Below are positions 28,489-41,273 of a stretch of 64,000 bases of DNA, in pieces; within the stretch, counting starts at the first letter, position 1; each line of letters opens with the position of its first letter. Source of the DNA: Saussurea involucrata (taxonomy: Eukaryota; Streptophyta; Magnoliopsida; Asterales; Asteraceae); the NCBI GenBank assembly GCA_033807775.1, contig JAWVWS010001049.1:1-64000 (forward strand), given 5' to 3'. The notes under the pieces were generated by a model. It had not been told where the DNA came from. It saw only the letters and a list, made by a program, of their open reading frames with translations, and searched no databases. The position numbers and the translations under genes are program-made.

Positions 28489-30761
28489 GGGGTGAGCATC
28501 GGTCGGGTCGGGTCGGGCGGAAAAACCCCATCCCGATCGGGTTTTGGGTGGACAAAACAGGCCCCAAAACCCTTCCTAAGTAAAGTTCGAGTTTCGGACT
28601 TTGGGTCTAATCGGTTTTCGGGTTCATCGGGTCGGGTTCATCGGGTTTCGGACTTAGATCTAAGCATAAAGTTCTGTTTGTTGAAAAATCCGTATAAAGC
28701 ACTCACTCATTGGTCTGATTGAGGTGTATAATATATCGATGGAAAGCTCTCTGTGTCTAGAACAACCTTCTAGTTTACAACGAGATCTAATTGCGAATTT
28801 AAGGGGCTCGAAATAATGTATTTCCAAAACTGGTCATGTTAAAACGGGTTTTGCGCACTGTTTTTGTAAAATTCATATAAAATTGGTCATTGATCCAAAA
28901 AATATGCATTTTAGACGATTAGATTCCTAAGAAATAGTAGTACGTTTTTAATTTAGATTTCAAATCTTAATTTGTTCTCTAAGTATGGGTAAATCGTCAA
29001 AACGCTTGTAGGACGGAAGCTGTAACTTTTCAAAGTTGTTTTCTACTAAAAACTAGGGGTGAGCATCGGTCGGGTCGGGTCGGGCCGAAAAACCCCCATC
29101 CTAATCGGGTTTTGGGTGGACAAAACAGGCCCCGAAACCCTTCCTAAGTAAAGTTCGAGTTTCGGACTTTGGGTCTAATCGGTTTTCGGGTTCATCGGGT
29201 CGGGTTCATCGGGTTTCGGACTTAGATCTAAGCATAAAGTTCTGTTTCTTGAAAAATCCGTATAAAATCACTCACTCATTGGTCTGATTGAAGTGTATAA
29301 TATATCGATGGAAAGCTCTCTGTGTCTAGAACAACCTTCTAGTTTACAACGAGATCTAATTGCGACTTTAAGGGGCTCGAAATAATGTATTTCCAAAACT
29401 GGTCATGTTAAAACGGGTTTTGCGCACTGTTTTTGTAAAATTCATATAAAATTGGTCATTGATCCAAAAAATAGGCATTTTAGACGATTAGATTCCTAAG
29501 AAATAGTAGTACGTTTTTAATTTAGATGTCAAATCTTAATTTGTTCTCTAAGTATGGGTAAATCGTCAAAACGCTTGTAGGACGGAAGCTGTAACTTTTC
29601 AAAGTTGTTTTCTACTAAAAACTAGGGGTGAGCATCAGTCGGGTCGGGTCGGGCCGAAAAACCCCCATCTCGATCGGGTTTTGGGTGGACAAAACTGGCC
29701 CCGAAACCCTTCCTAAGTAAAGTTCGAGTTTCGGACTTTGGGTCTAATCGGTTTTCGGGTTCATCGGGTCGGGTTTATCGGGTTTCGGACTTAGATCTAA
29801 GCATAAAGTTCTGTTTGTTGAAAAATCCGTATAAAGCACTCACTCATTGGTCTGATTGAGGTGTATAATATATCGATGGAAAGCTCTCTGTGTCTAGAAC
29901 AACCTTCTAGTTTACAACGAGATCTAATTGCGAATTTAAGGGGCTCGAAATAATGTATTTCCAAAACTGGTCATGTTAAAACGGGTTTTGCGCACTGTTT
30001 TTGTAAAATTCATATAAAATTGGTCATTGATCCAAAAAATATGCATTTTAGACGATTAGATTCCTAAGAAATAGTAGTACGTTTTTAATTTAGATTTCAA
30101 ATCTTAATTTGTTCTCTAAGTATGGGTAAATCATCAAAACGCTTGTAGGACGGAAGCTGTAACTTTTCAAAGTTGTTTTCTACTAAAAACTAGGGGTGAG
30201 CATCGGTCGGGTCGGGTCGGGCCGAAAAACCCCCATCCTAATCGGGTTTTGGGTGGACAAAACAGGCCCCGAAACCCTTCCTAAGTAAAGTTCGAGTTTC
30301 GGACTTTGGGTCTAATCGGTTTTCGGGTTCATCGGGTCGGGTTCATCGGGTTTCGGACTTAGATCTAAGCATAAAGTTCTGTTTCTTGAAAAATCCGTAT
30401 AAAATCACTCACTCATTGGTCTGATTGAAGTGTATAATATATCGATGGAAAGCTCTCTGTGTCTAGAACAACCTTCTAGTTTACAACGAGATCTAATTGC
30501 GACTTTAAGGGGCTCGAAATAATGTATTTCCAAAACTGGTCATGTTAAAACGGGTTTTGCGCACTGTTTTTGTAAAATTCATATAAAATTGGTCATTGAT
30601 CCAAAAAATAGGCATTTTAGACGATTAGATTCCTAAGAAATAGTAGTACGTTTTTAATTTAGATGTCAAATCTTAATTTGTTCTCTAAGTATGGGTAAAT
30701 CGTCAAAACGCTTGTAGGACGGAAGCTGTAACTTTTCAAAGTTGTTTTCTACTAAAAACTA
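28489..30761 (+). repeat. Dimeric duplication (offset 1137 bp)
   Basis: GTATAAAGCACTC, TTAGATTTCAAATC, CCTAATCGGG, TTCTTGAAAAATCC, TTGAAGTGTAT and AATAGGCATTTT occur in order in both halves. The second copy begins inside unit 29625 and runs through unit 30193. Confidence 0.85.
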
Positions 30762-33700
30762 GGGGTGATCATCGGTCGGGTCGGGTTGGGCCGAAAAACC
30801 CCCATCCCGATCGGGTTTTGGGTGGACAAAACAGGCGCCGAAACCCTTCCTAAGTAAAGTTCGAGTTTCGGACTTTGGGTCTAATCGGTTTTCGGGTTCA
30901 TCGGGTCGGGTTCATCGGGTTTCGGACTTAGATCTAAGCATAAAGTTCTGTTTGTTGAAAAATCCGTATAAAATCACTCACTCATTGGTCTGATTGAGGT
31001 GTATAATATATCGATGGAAAGCTCTCTGTGTCTAGAACAACCTTCTAGTTTACAACGAGATCTAATTGCGACTTTAAGGGGCTCGAAATAATGTATTTCC
31101 AAAACCGGTCATGTTAAAACGGGTTTTGCGCACTGTTTTTGTAAAATTCATATAAAATTGGTCATTGATCCAAAAAATATGCATTTTAGACGATTAGATT
31201 CCTAAGAAATAGTAGTACGTTTTTAATTTAGATGTCAAATCTTAATTTGTTCTCTAAGTATGGGTAAATCGTCAAAACGTTTGTAGGACGGAAGCTGTAA
31301 CTTTTCAAAGTTGTTTTCTACTAAAAACTAGGGGTGAGCATCGGTCGGGTCGGGTCGGGCCGAAAAACCCCATCCCGATCGGGTTTTTTGTGGACAAAAC
31401 AGGCCCCAAAACCCTTCCTAAGTAAAGTTCGAGTTTCGGACTTTGGGTCTAATCGGTTTTCGGGTTCATCGGGTCGGGTTCATCGGGTTTCGGACTTAGA
31501 TCTAAGCATAAAGTTCTGTTTGTTGAAAAATTCGTATAAAGCACTCACTCATTGGTCTGATTGAGGTGTATAATATATCGATGGAAAGCTCTCTGTGTCT
31601 AGAACAACCTTCTAGTTTACAACGAGATCTAATTGCGAATTTAAGGGGCTCGAAATAATGTATTTCCAAAACTGGTCATGTTAAAACGGGTTTTGCGCAC
31701 TGTTTTTGTAAAATTCATATAAAATTGGTCATTGGTCCAAAAAATATGCATTTTAGACGATTAGATTCCTAAGAAATAGTAGTACGTTTTTAATTTAGAT
31801 GTCAAATCTTAATTTGTTCTCTAAGTATGGGTAAATCGTCAAAACGCTTGTAGGACGAAAGCTGTAACTTTTCAAAGTTGTTTTCTACTAAAAACTAGGG
31901 GTGAGCATCAGTCGGGTCGGGTCGGGCCGAAAAACCCCCATCCCAATCGGGTTTTGGGTGGACAAAACAGGCCCCGAAACCCTTCCTAAGTAAAGTTCGA
32001 GTTTCGGACTTTGGGTCTAATCGGTTTTCGGGTTCATCGGGTCGGGTTCATCGGGTTTCGGACTTAAATCTAAGCATAAAGTTCTGTTTGTTGAAAAATC
32101 CATATAAAATCACTCACTCATTGGACTGATTGAGGTGTATAATATATCGATGGAAAGCTCTCTGTGTCTAGAACAACCTTCTAGTTTACAACGAGATCTA
32201 ATTGCGACTTTAAGGGGCTCGAAATAATGTATTTCCAAAACTGGTCATGTTAAAACGGGTTTTGCGCACTGTTTTTGTAAAATTCATATAAAATTGGTCA
32301 TTGATCCAAAAAATATGCATTTTAGACGATTAGATTCCTAAGAAATAGTAGTACGTTTTTAATTTAGATGTCAAATCTTAATTTGTTCTCTAAGTATGGG
32401 TAAATCGTCAAAACGCTTGTAGGACGGAAGCTGTAACTTTTCAAAGTTGTTTTCTACTAAAAACTAGGGGTGATCATCGGTCGGGTCGGGTCGGGTCGGG
32501 CCGAAAAACCCCCATCCCGATCGGGTTTTGGGTGGCCAAAACAGGCGCCGAAACCCTTCCTAAGTAAAGTTCGAGTTTCGGACTTTGGGTCTAATCGGTT
32601 TTCGGGTTCATCGGGTCGGGTTCATCGGGTTTCGGACTTAGATCTAAGCATAAAGTTCTGTTTGTTGAAAAATCCGTATAAAATCACTCACTCATTGGTC
32701 TGATTGAGGTGTATAATATATCGATGGAAAGCTCTCTGTGTCTAGAACAACCTTCTAGTTTACAACGAGATCTAATTGCGACTTTAAGGGGCTCGAAATA
32801 ATGTATTTCCAAAACTGGTCATGTTAAAACGGGTTTTGCGCACTGTTTTTGTAAAATTCATATAAAATTGGTCATTGATCCAAAAAATATGCATTTTAGA
32901 CGATTAGATTCCTAAGAAATAGTAGTACGTTTTTAATTTAGATGTCAAATCTTAATTTGTTCTCTAAGTATGGGTAAATCGTCAAAACGCTTGTAGGACG
33001 GAAGCTGTAACTTTTCAAAGTTGTTTTCTACTAAAAACTAGGGGTGAGCATCGGTCGGGTCGGGTCGGGCCGAAAAACCCCATCCCGATCGGGTTTTGGG
33101 TGGACAAAACAGGCCCCAAAACCTTCCTAAGTAAAGTTCGAGTTTCGGACTTTGGGTCTAATCGGTTTTCGGGTTCATCGGGTCGGGTTCATCGGGTTTC
33201 GGACTTAGATCTAAGCATAAAGTTCTGTTTGTTGAAAAATCCGTATAAAATCACTCACTCATTGGTCTGATTGAGGTGTATAATATATCGATGGAAAGCT
33301 CTCTGTGTCTAGAACAACCTTCTAGTTTACAACGAGATCTAATTGCGACTTTAAGGGGCTCGAAATAATGTATTTCCAAAACTGGTCATGTTAAAACGGG
33401 TTTTGCGCACTGTTTTTGTAAAATTCATATAAAATTGGTCATTGATCCAAAAAATATGCATTTTAGACGATTAGATTCCTAAGAAATAGTAGTACGTTTT
33501 TAATTTAGATGTCAAATCTTAATTTGTTCTCTAAGTATGGGTAAATCGTCAAAACGCTTGTAGGACGGAAGCTGTAATTTTTCAAAGTTGTTTTCTACAA
33601 AAAACTAGGGGTGAGCATCGGTCGGGTCGGGTCGGGCCGAAAAACCCCCATCCCGATCGGGTTTTGGGTGGACAAAACAGGCCCCGAAACCCTTCCTAAG

Positions 33701-36700
33701 TAAAGTTCGAGTTTCGGACTTTGGGTCTAATCGGTTTTCGGGTTCATCGGGTTTCGGACTTAGATCTAAGCATAAAGTTCTGTTTCTTGAAAAATCCGTA
33801 TAAAATCACTCACTCATTGGTCTGATTGAGGTGTATAATATATCGATGGAAAGCTCTCTGTGTCTAGAACAACCTTCTAGTTTACAACGAGATCTAATTG
33901 CGAATTTAAGGGGCTCGAAATAATGTACTTCCAAAACTGGTCATGTTAAAACGGGTTTTGCGCACTGTTTTTGTAAAATTCATATAAAATTGGTCATTGA
34001 TCCAAAAAATATGCATTTTAGACGATTAGATTCCTAAGAAATAGTAGTACGTTTTTAATTTAGATGTCAAATCTTAATTTGTTCTCTAAGTATGGGTAAA
34101 TCGTCAAAACGCTTGTAGGACGGAAGCTGTAACTTTTCAAAGTTGTTTTCTACTAAAAACTAGGGGTGAGCATCGGTCGGGTCGGGTCGGGCCGAAAAAC
34201 CCCATCCCGATCGGGTTTTGGGTGGACAAAACAGGCCCCAAAACCTTCCTAAGTAAAGTTCGAGTTTCGGACTTTGGGTCTAATCGGTTTTCGGGTTCAT
34301 CGGGTCGGGTTCATCGGGTTTCGGACTTAGATCTAAGCATAAAGTTCTGTTTGTTGAAAAATCCGTATAAAATCACTCACTCATTGGTCTGATTGAGGTG
34401 TATAATATATCGATGGAAAGCTCTCTGTGTCTAGAACAACCTTCTAGTTTACAACGAGATCTAATTGCGACTTTAAGGGGCTCGAAATAATGTATTTCCA
34501 AAACTGGTCATGTTAAAACGGGTTTTGCGCACTGTTTTTGTAAAATTCATATAAAATTGGTCATTGATCCAAAAAATATGCATTTTAGACGATTAGATTC
34601 CTAAGAAATAGTAGTACGTTTTTAATTTAGATGTCAAATCTTAATTTGTTCTCTAAGTATGGGTAAATCGTCAAAACGCTTGTAGGACGGAAGCTGTAAT
34701 TTTTCAAAGTTGTTTTCTACAAAAAACTAGGGGTGAGCATCGGTCGGGTCGGGTCGGGCCGAAAAACCCCCATCCCGATCGGGTTTTGGGTGGACAAAAC
34801 AGGCCCCGAAACCCTTCCTAAGTAAAGTTCGAGTTTCGGACTTTGGGTCTAATCGGTTTTCGGGTTCATCGGGTCGGGTTCATCGGGTTTCGGACTTAGA
34901 TCTAAGCATAAAGTTCTGTTTCTTGAAAAATCCGTATAAAATCACTCACTCATTGGTCTGATTGAGGTGTATAATATATCGATGGAAAGCTCTCTGTGTC
35001 TAGAACAACCTTCTAGTTTACAACGAGATCTAATTGCGAATTTAAGGGGCTCGAAATAATGTACTTCCAAAACTGGTCATGTTAAAACGGGTTTTGCGCA
35101 CTGTTTTTGTAAAATTCATATAAAATTGGTCATTGATCCAAAAAATATGCATTTTAGACGATTAGATTCCTAAGAAATAGTAGTACGTTTTTAATTTAGA
35201 TGTCAAATCTTAATTTGTTCTCTAAGTATGGGTAAATCGTCAAAACGCTTGTAGGACGGAAGCTGTAACTTTTCAAAGTTGTTTTCTACTAAAAACTAGG
35301 GGTGAGCATCGGTCGGGTCGGGTCGGGCCGAAAAACCCCATCCCGATCGGGTTTTGGGTGGAGAAAACAGGCCCCAAAACCCTTCCAAAGTAAAGTTCGA
35401 GTTTCGGACTTTGGGTCTAATCGGTTTTCGGGTTCATCGGGTCGGGTTCATCGGGTTTCGGACTTAAATCTAAGCATAAAGTTCTGTTTGTTGAAAAATC
35501 CGTATAAAATCACTCACTCATTGGTCTGATTGAGGTGTATAATATATCGATGGAAAGCTCTCTGTGTCTAGAACAACCTTCTAGTTTACAACGAGATCTA
35601 ATTGCGACTTTAAGGGGCTCGAAATAATGTATTTCCAAAACTGGTCATGTTAAAACGGGTTTTGCGCACTGTTTTTGTAAAATTCATATAAAATTGGTCA
35701 TTGATCCAAAAAATTTGCATTTTAGACGATTAGATTCCTAAGAAATAGTAGTACGTTTTTAATTTAGATGTCAAATCTTAATTTGTTCTCTAAGTATGGG
35801 TAAATCGTCAAAACGCTTGTAGGACGGAAGCTATAACTTTTCAAAGTTGTTTTCTACTAAAAACTAGGGGTGAGCATCGGTTGGGTCGAGTCGGGCCGAA
35901 AAACCCCCATCCCGATCGGGTTTTGGGTGGACAAAACAGGCCCCGAAACCCTTCCAAAGTAAAGTTCGAGTTTCGGACTTCGGGTCTAATCGGTTTTCGG
36001 GTTCATCGGGTCGGGTTCATCGGGTTTCGGACTTAGATCTAAGCATAAAGTTCTGTTTGTTGAAAAATCCGTATAAAATCACTCAGTCATTGGTCTGATT
36101 GAGGTGTATAATATATCGATGGAAAGCTCTCTGTGTCTAGAACAACTTTCTAGTTTACAACGAGATCTAATTGCGACTTTAAGGGGCTCGAAATAATGTA
36201 TTTCCAAAACTGGTCATGTTAAAACGGGTTTTGCGCACTATTTTTGTAAAATTCATATAAAATTTGTCATTGATCCAAAAAATATGCATTTTAGACGACT
36301 AGATTCCTAAGAAATAGTAGTACGTTTTTAATTTAGATGTCAAATCTTAATTTGTTCTCTAAGTATGGGTAAATCGTCAAAACGCTTGTAGGACGGAAGC
36401 TGTAACTTTTCAAAGTTGTTTTCTACTAAAAACTAGGGGTGATCATCGGTCGGGTCGGGTTGGGCCGAAAAACCCCCATCCCGATCGGGTTTTGGGTGGA
36501 CAAAACAGGCGCCGAAACCCTTCCTAAGTAAAGTTCGAGTTTCGGACTTTGGGTCTAATCGGTTTTCGGGTTCATCGGGTCGGGTTCATCGGGTTTCGGA
36601 CTTAGATCTAAGCATAAAGTTCTGTTTGTTGAAAAATCCGTATAAAATCACTCACTCATTGGTCTGATTGAGGTGTATAATATATCGATGGAAAGCTCTC

Positions 36701-39275
36701 TGTGTCTAGAACAACCTTCTAGTTTACAACGAGATCTAATTGCGACTTTAAGGGGCTCGAAATAATGTATTTCCAAAACTGGTCATGTTAAAACGGGTTT
36801 TGCGCACTGTTTTTGTAAAATTCATATAAAATTGGTCATTGATCCAAAAAATATGCATTTTAGACGATTAGATTCCTAAGAAATAGTAGTACGTTTTTAA
36901 TTTAGATGTCAAATCTTAATTTGTTCTCTAAGTATGGGTAAATCGTCAAAACGTTTGTAGGACGGAAGCTGTAACTTTTCAAAGTTGTTTTCTACTAAAA
37001 ACTAGGGGTGAGCATCGGTCGGGTCGGGTCGGGCCGAAAAACCCCATCCCGATCGGGTTTTTTGTGGACAAAACAGGCCCCAAAACCCTTCCTAAGTAAA
37101 GTTCGAGTTTCGGACTTTGGGTCTAATCGGTTTTCGGGTTCATCGGGTCGGGTTCATCGGGTTTCGGACTTAGATCTAAGCATAAAGTTCTGTTTGTTGA
37201 AAAATTCGTATAAAGCACTCACTCATTGGTCTGATTGAGGTGTATAATATATCGATGGAAAGCTCTCTGTGTCTAGAACAACCTTCTAGTTTACAACGAG
37301 ATCTAATTGCGAATTTAAGGGGCTCGAAATAATGTATTTCCAAAACTGGTCATGTTAAAACGGGTTTTGCGCACTGTTTTTGTAAAATTCATATAAAATT
37401 GGTCATTGGTCCAAAAAATATGCATTTTAGACGATTAGATTCCTAAGAAATAGTAGTACGTTTTTAATTTAGATGTCAAATCTTAATTTGTTCTCTAAGT
37501 ATGGGTAAATCGTCAAAACGCTTGTAGGACGAAAGCTGTAACTTTTCAAAGTTGTTTTCTACTAAAAACTAGGGGTGAGCATCAGTCGGGTCGGGTCGGG
37601 CCGAAAAACCCCCATCCCAATCGGGTTTTGGGTGGACAAAACAGGCCCCGAAACCCTTCCTAAGTAAAGTTCGAGTTTCGGACTTTGGGTCTAATCGGTT
37701 TTCGGGTTCATCGGGTCGGGTTCATCGGGTTTCGGACTTAAATCTAAGCATAAAGTTCTGTTTGTTGAAAAATCCGTATAAAATCACTCACTCATTGGAC
37801 TGATTGAGGTGTATAATATATCGATGGAAAGCTCTCTGTGTCTAGAACAACCTTCTAGTTTACAACGAGATCTAATTGCGACTTTAAGGGGCTCGAAATA
37901 ATGTATTTCCAAAACTGGTCATGTTAAAACGGGTTTTGCGCACTGTTTTTGTAAAATTCATATAAAATTGGTCATTGATCCAAAAATATGCATTTTAGAC
38001 GATTAGATTCCTAAGAAATAGTAGTACGTTTTTAATTTAGATGTCAAATCTTAATTTGTTCTCTAAGTATGGGTAAATCGTCAAAACGCTTGTAGGACGG
38101 AAGCTGTAACTTTTCAAAGTTGTTTTCTACTAAAAACTAGGGGTGATCATCGGTCGGGTCGGGTCGGGCCGAAAAACCCCCATCCCGATCGGGTTTTGGG
38201 TGGCCAAAACAGGCGCCGAAACCCTTCCTAAGTAAAGTTCGAGTTTCGGACTTTGGGTCTAATCGGTTTTCGGGTTCATCGGGTCGGGTTCATCGGGTTT
38301 CGGACTTAGATCTAAGCATAAAGTTCTGTTTGTTGAAAAATCCGTATAAAATCACTCACTCATTGGTCTGATTGAGGTGTATAATATATCGATGGAAAGC
38401 TCTCTGTGTCTAGAACAACCTTCTAGTTTACAACGAGATCTAATTGCGACTTTAAGGGGCTCGAAATAATGTATTTCCAAAACTGGTCATGTTAAAACGG
38501 GTTTTGCGCACTGTTTTTGTAAAATTCATATAAAATTGGTCATTGATCCAAAAAATATGCATTTTAGACGATTAGATTCCTAAGAAATAGTAGTACGTTT
38601 TTAATTTAGATGTCAAATCTTAATTTGTTCTCTAAGTATGGGTAAATCGTCAAAACGCTTGTAGGACGGAAGCTGTAACTTTTCAAAGTTGTTTTCTACT
38701 AAAAACTAGGGGTGAGCATCGGTCGGGTCGGGTCGGGCCGAAAAACCCCATCCCGATCGGGTTTTGGGTGGACAAAACAGGCCCCAAAACCTTCCTAAGT
38801 AAAGTTCGAGTTTCGGACTTTGGGTCTAATCGGTTTTCGGGTTCATCGGGTCGGGTTCATCGGGTTTCGGACTTAGATCTAAGCATAAAGTTCTGTTTGT
38901 TGAAAAATCCGTATAAAATCACTCACTCATTGGTCTGATTGAGGTGTATAATATATCGATGGAAAGCTCTCTGTGTCTAGAACAACCTTCTAGTTTACAA
39001 CGAGATCTAATTGCGACTTTAAGGGGCTCGAAATAATGTATTTCCAAAACTGGTCATGTTAAAACGGGTTTTGCGCACTGTTTTTGTAAAATTCATATAA
39101 AATTGGTCATTGATCCAAAAAATATGCATTTTAGACGATTAGATTCCTAAGAAATAGTAGTACGTTTTTAATTTAGATGTCAAATCTTAATTTGTTCTCT
39201 AAGTATGGGTAAATCGTCAAAACGCTTGTAGGACGGAAGCTGTAACTTTTCAAAGTTGTTTTCTACTAAAAACTA
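30762..39275 (+). repeat. 10-monomer block duplication (offset about 5674 bp)
   Basis: Units 30762, 31331, 31898, 32467 and 33041 match 36436, 37005, 37572, 38140 and 38709. Shared variants are GGGTTGGGCC, AACGTTTGTAGG, GGGTTTTTTGTGG, AAATTCGTATAAAGC, CATTGGTCCAAA, CCCAATCGGG with CTTAAATCTAAG, GGTGATCATC with TGGCCAAAACAGGCGCC, and CCCCAAAACCTTCC. Copy 32467 has one additional GGGTC step (574 against 569 bp). Confidence 0.87.
33041..35298 (+). repeat. Dimeric duplication (offset 1122 bp)
   Basis: Units 33041 and 33608 match 34163 and 34730. Shared markers are CCCCAAAACCTTCC, GCTGTAATTTTTC, TTCTACAAAAAACTAG, TTTCTTGAAAAATCC, GCGAATTTAAGG and ATGTACTTCC. The first copy of the second unit has lost one 14-bp repeat. 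Confidence 0.85.
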
Positions 39276-40412
39276 GGGGTGAGCATCGGTCGGGTCGGGT
39301 CGGGCCGAAAAACCCCATCCCGATCGGGTTTCGGGTGGAGAAAACAGGCCCCAAAACCCTTCCAAAGTAAAGTTCGAGTTTCGGACTTTGGGTCTAATCG
39401 GTTTTCGGGTTCATCGGGTCGGGTTCATCGGGTTTCGGACTTAAATCTAAGAATAAAGTTCTGTTTGTTGAAAAATCCGTATAAAATCACTCACTCATTG
39501 GTCTGATTGAGGTGTATAATATATCGATGGAAAGCTCTCTGTGTCTAGAACAACCTTCTAGTTTACAACGAGATCTAATTGCGACTTTAAGGGGCTCGAA
39601 ATAATGTATTCAAAACTGGTCATGTTAAAACGGGTTTTGCGCACTGTTTTTGTAAAATTCATATAAAATTGGTCATTGATCCAAAAAATATGCATTTTAG
39701 ACGATTAGATTCCTAAGAAATAGTAGTACGTTTTTAATTTAGATGTCAAATCTTAATTTGTTCTCTAAGTATGGGTAAATCGTCAAAACGCTTGTAGGAC
39801 GGAAGCTGTAACTTTTCAAAGTTGTTTTCTACTAAAAACTAGGGGTGAGCATCGGTCGGGTCGGGTCGGGCCGATAAACCCCCATCCTGATCGGGTTTTG
39901 GGTGGAGAAAACAGGCCCCGAAACCCTTCCTAAGTAAAGTTCGAGTTTCGGACTTTGGGTCTAATCGGTTTTCGGGTTCATCGGGTGGGTTCATCGGGTT
40001 TCGGACTTAGATCTAAGCATAAAGTTCTGTTTGTTGAAAAATCCGTATAAAATCACTCACTCATTGGTCTGATTGAGGTGTATAATATATCGATGGAAAG
40101 CTCTCTGTGTCTAGAACAACTTTCTAGTTTACAACGAGATCTAATTGCGACTTTAAGGGGCTCGAAATAATGTATTTCCAAAACTGGTCATGTTAAAATG
40201 GGTTTTGCGCACTGTTTTTGTAAAATTCATATAAAATTGGTCATTGATCCAAAAAATTATGCATTTTAGACGATTAGATTCCTAAGAAACAGTAGTACGT
40301 TTTTAATTTAGATGTTAAATCTTAATTTGTTCTCTAAGTATGGGTAAATCGTCAAAACGCTTGTAGGACGGAAGCTGTAACTTTTCAAAGTTGTTTTCTA
40401 CTAAAAACTAGG

Positions 40413-40422
40413 GGTGAGCATC
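40413..40422. repeat. Target-site duplication, left (10 bp)
   Basis: GGTGAGCATC directly precedes the element and is repeated at 44518-44527. The base before it is G here and A on the right. The base after it is T here and G on the right, so the duplication is exactly 10 bp. Copia integration normally gives 5 bp. Confidence 0.9.
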
Positions 40423-40691
40423 TGTTAAACCCTAAGATCTAATCAAGATAGAGAAGAATAGAATTCATCATCTCATTCATCAAGAACACTGTATACAAGA
40501 TAAGGAGTTATGCTCTATCTCTCTCTAAGATAAGAGTTATGTGTAATATGAGAGTGTCGTATGAACTAACACACAACTAAACCTATTTATACTAAGAACA
40601 TATAAGGTGTTGACCACCTAATACAAACACATTACATTTACTTTGACTTTGACTTTCTATATTAAACCTTGAAGACATATTAGCACTAACA
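40423..40691 (-). repeat. LTR of the 40.4-kb element, left copy, inverted (269 bp)
   Basis: On the minus strand it reads TGTTAGTGC...TTTAACA and is preceded by the polypurine tract AAGGGGGAGAT (40692-40702). I see one mismatch to the right copy. Its U5 end faces the satellite and its U3 end faces inward, the reverse of a normal 5' LTR. Confidence 0.85.
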
Positions 40692-41273
40692 ATCTCCCCC
40701 TTGGATTCAAGGTTTAAACATATGCGATCAGCAGGCTTTAGCTTTCTTGAATCTTCGGTCTTCATCAAAGCTTGTCAAAGTCAAAACACCATCCAATCTT
40801 CAAACGGCAAATAACGAACTTCTTTCTTCGATCAGGAGAATATGAATCTTCACACAAAGCTTTTTAGAACTTTAAGCACAAGTTCAAGAAAAAGAGATCA
40901 CAGAATGATCAATCGATTTTCCTCAAACTCTTGAAGAATTCTCCCCATTTCCAATGACTTGAGAATTTCATTCTTCAGTGTCGATCTTCATAAACGTGCG
41001 AGTTCAAAAGAAAGAGATCACTGAAATGATCAATCGATTTCTTAAAAACTCTTGAAGAATAAAACTCCCCCTATCCTTTCTTGAAACGACGTCTTCTTTC
41101 TACAAATCTCCCCGTTGACATAGAAACAAATCTTTAATTTTAAACTTTCTTTGACATGAAATTGATGTAGACATTCTCCCCCTTTTTCGATGAAAGTGAG
41201 CATCACAAGCATCGAAAATCTTTTCAATTTCAGTCACGAACAATCTCCCTCTTCAAGAACATTTCTTCCTCTT
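40423..41273 (-). repeat. Terminal inverted repeat, left (851 bp)
   Basis: Reverse complement of 43667-44517. Positions x and 84940-x pair across its whole length, so there is no net indel. By eye I find about six mismatches, for example 40513/44427 and 40736/44204, or about 99% identity. It contains an inverted LTR at its outer end, then a polypurine tract and noncoding GGGGGAG-rich sequence. The inner edge is the 14-bp AAGAGGAAGAAATG (minus strand), which also belongs to the captured gene reading frame. A 61-codon ORF inside both copies is not a credible gene. Confidence 0.93.

Larger units (their letters stand above)
27200..37300 (+). repeat. 15-monomer block duplication (offset 8502 bp)
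   Basis: Units 27365 and 27934 match units 35867 and 36436. Shared variants include GGAAGCTATAAC, GGTTGGGTCGAGTCGG, CTTCCAAAGTAAAG, GGACTTCGGGTC, CACTCAGTCATTGG, AATTTGTCATTG, GACGACTAGATTCC, GGGTGATCATCGG and ACAGGCGCCG. The copy at 27934 has since lost one 14-bp repeat (555 against 569 bp). Confidence 0.85.
1..40422 (+). repeat. Satellite array, block A (about 569-bp monomer, 71 full copies)
   Basis: Head-to-tail tandem repeat. Taking the GGGGTGAGCATC box as the monomer start, units begin at 91, 660, 1229, 1798, 2353, 2922, 3492, 4060, 4634, 5203, 5771, 6340, 6914, 7483, 8052, 8620, 9189, 9758, 10327, 10890, 11458, 12027, 12591, 13158, 13727, 14296, 14865, 15434, 16001, 16570, 17139, 17702, 18269, 18838, 19407, 19976, 20543, 21112, 21679, 22248, 22816, 23385, 23952, 24521, 25090, 25658, 26227, 26796, 27365, 27934, 28489, 29056, 29625, 30193, 30762, 31331, 31898, 32467, 33041, 33608, 34163, 34730, 35299, 35867, 36436, 37005, 37572, 38140, 38709, 39276, 39842 and 40411. 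Positions 1-90 are the tail of a previous unit. The mean spacing is 568 bp. Neighbouring copies differ by only a few substitutions by eye. The last unit is cut after GAGCATC by the inserted element. I recognise no named satellite family. A centromeric, pericentromeric or other heterochromatic location is possible but cannot be read from the sequence. Confidence 0.97.

Noticed and set aside
1..40422. CRISPR array
   Set aside because: Repeats are 569-bp units without short conserved repeats separated by unique spacers, and the context is a plant nuclear genome.
41042..41227. 61-codon ORF present in both inverted repeats (also 43713-43898)
   Set aside because: It lies in GGGGGAG-rich retroelement noncoding sequence and is duplicated only because the repeats are. 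No domain or family pattern is seen.
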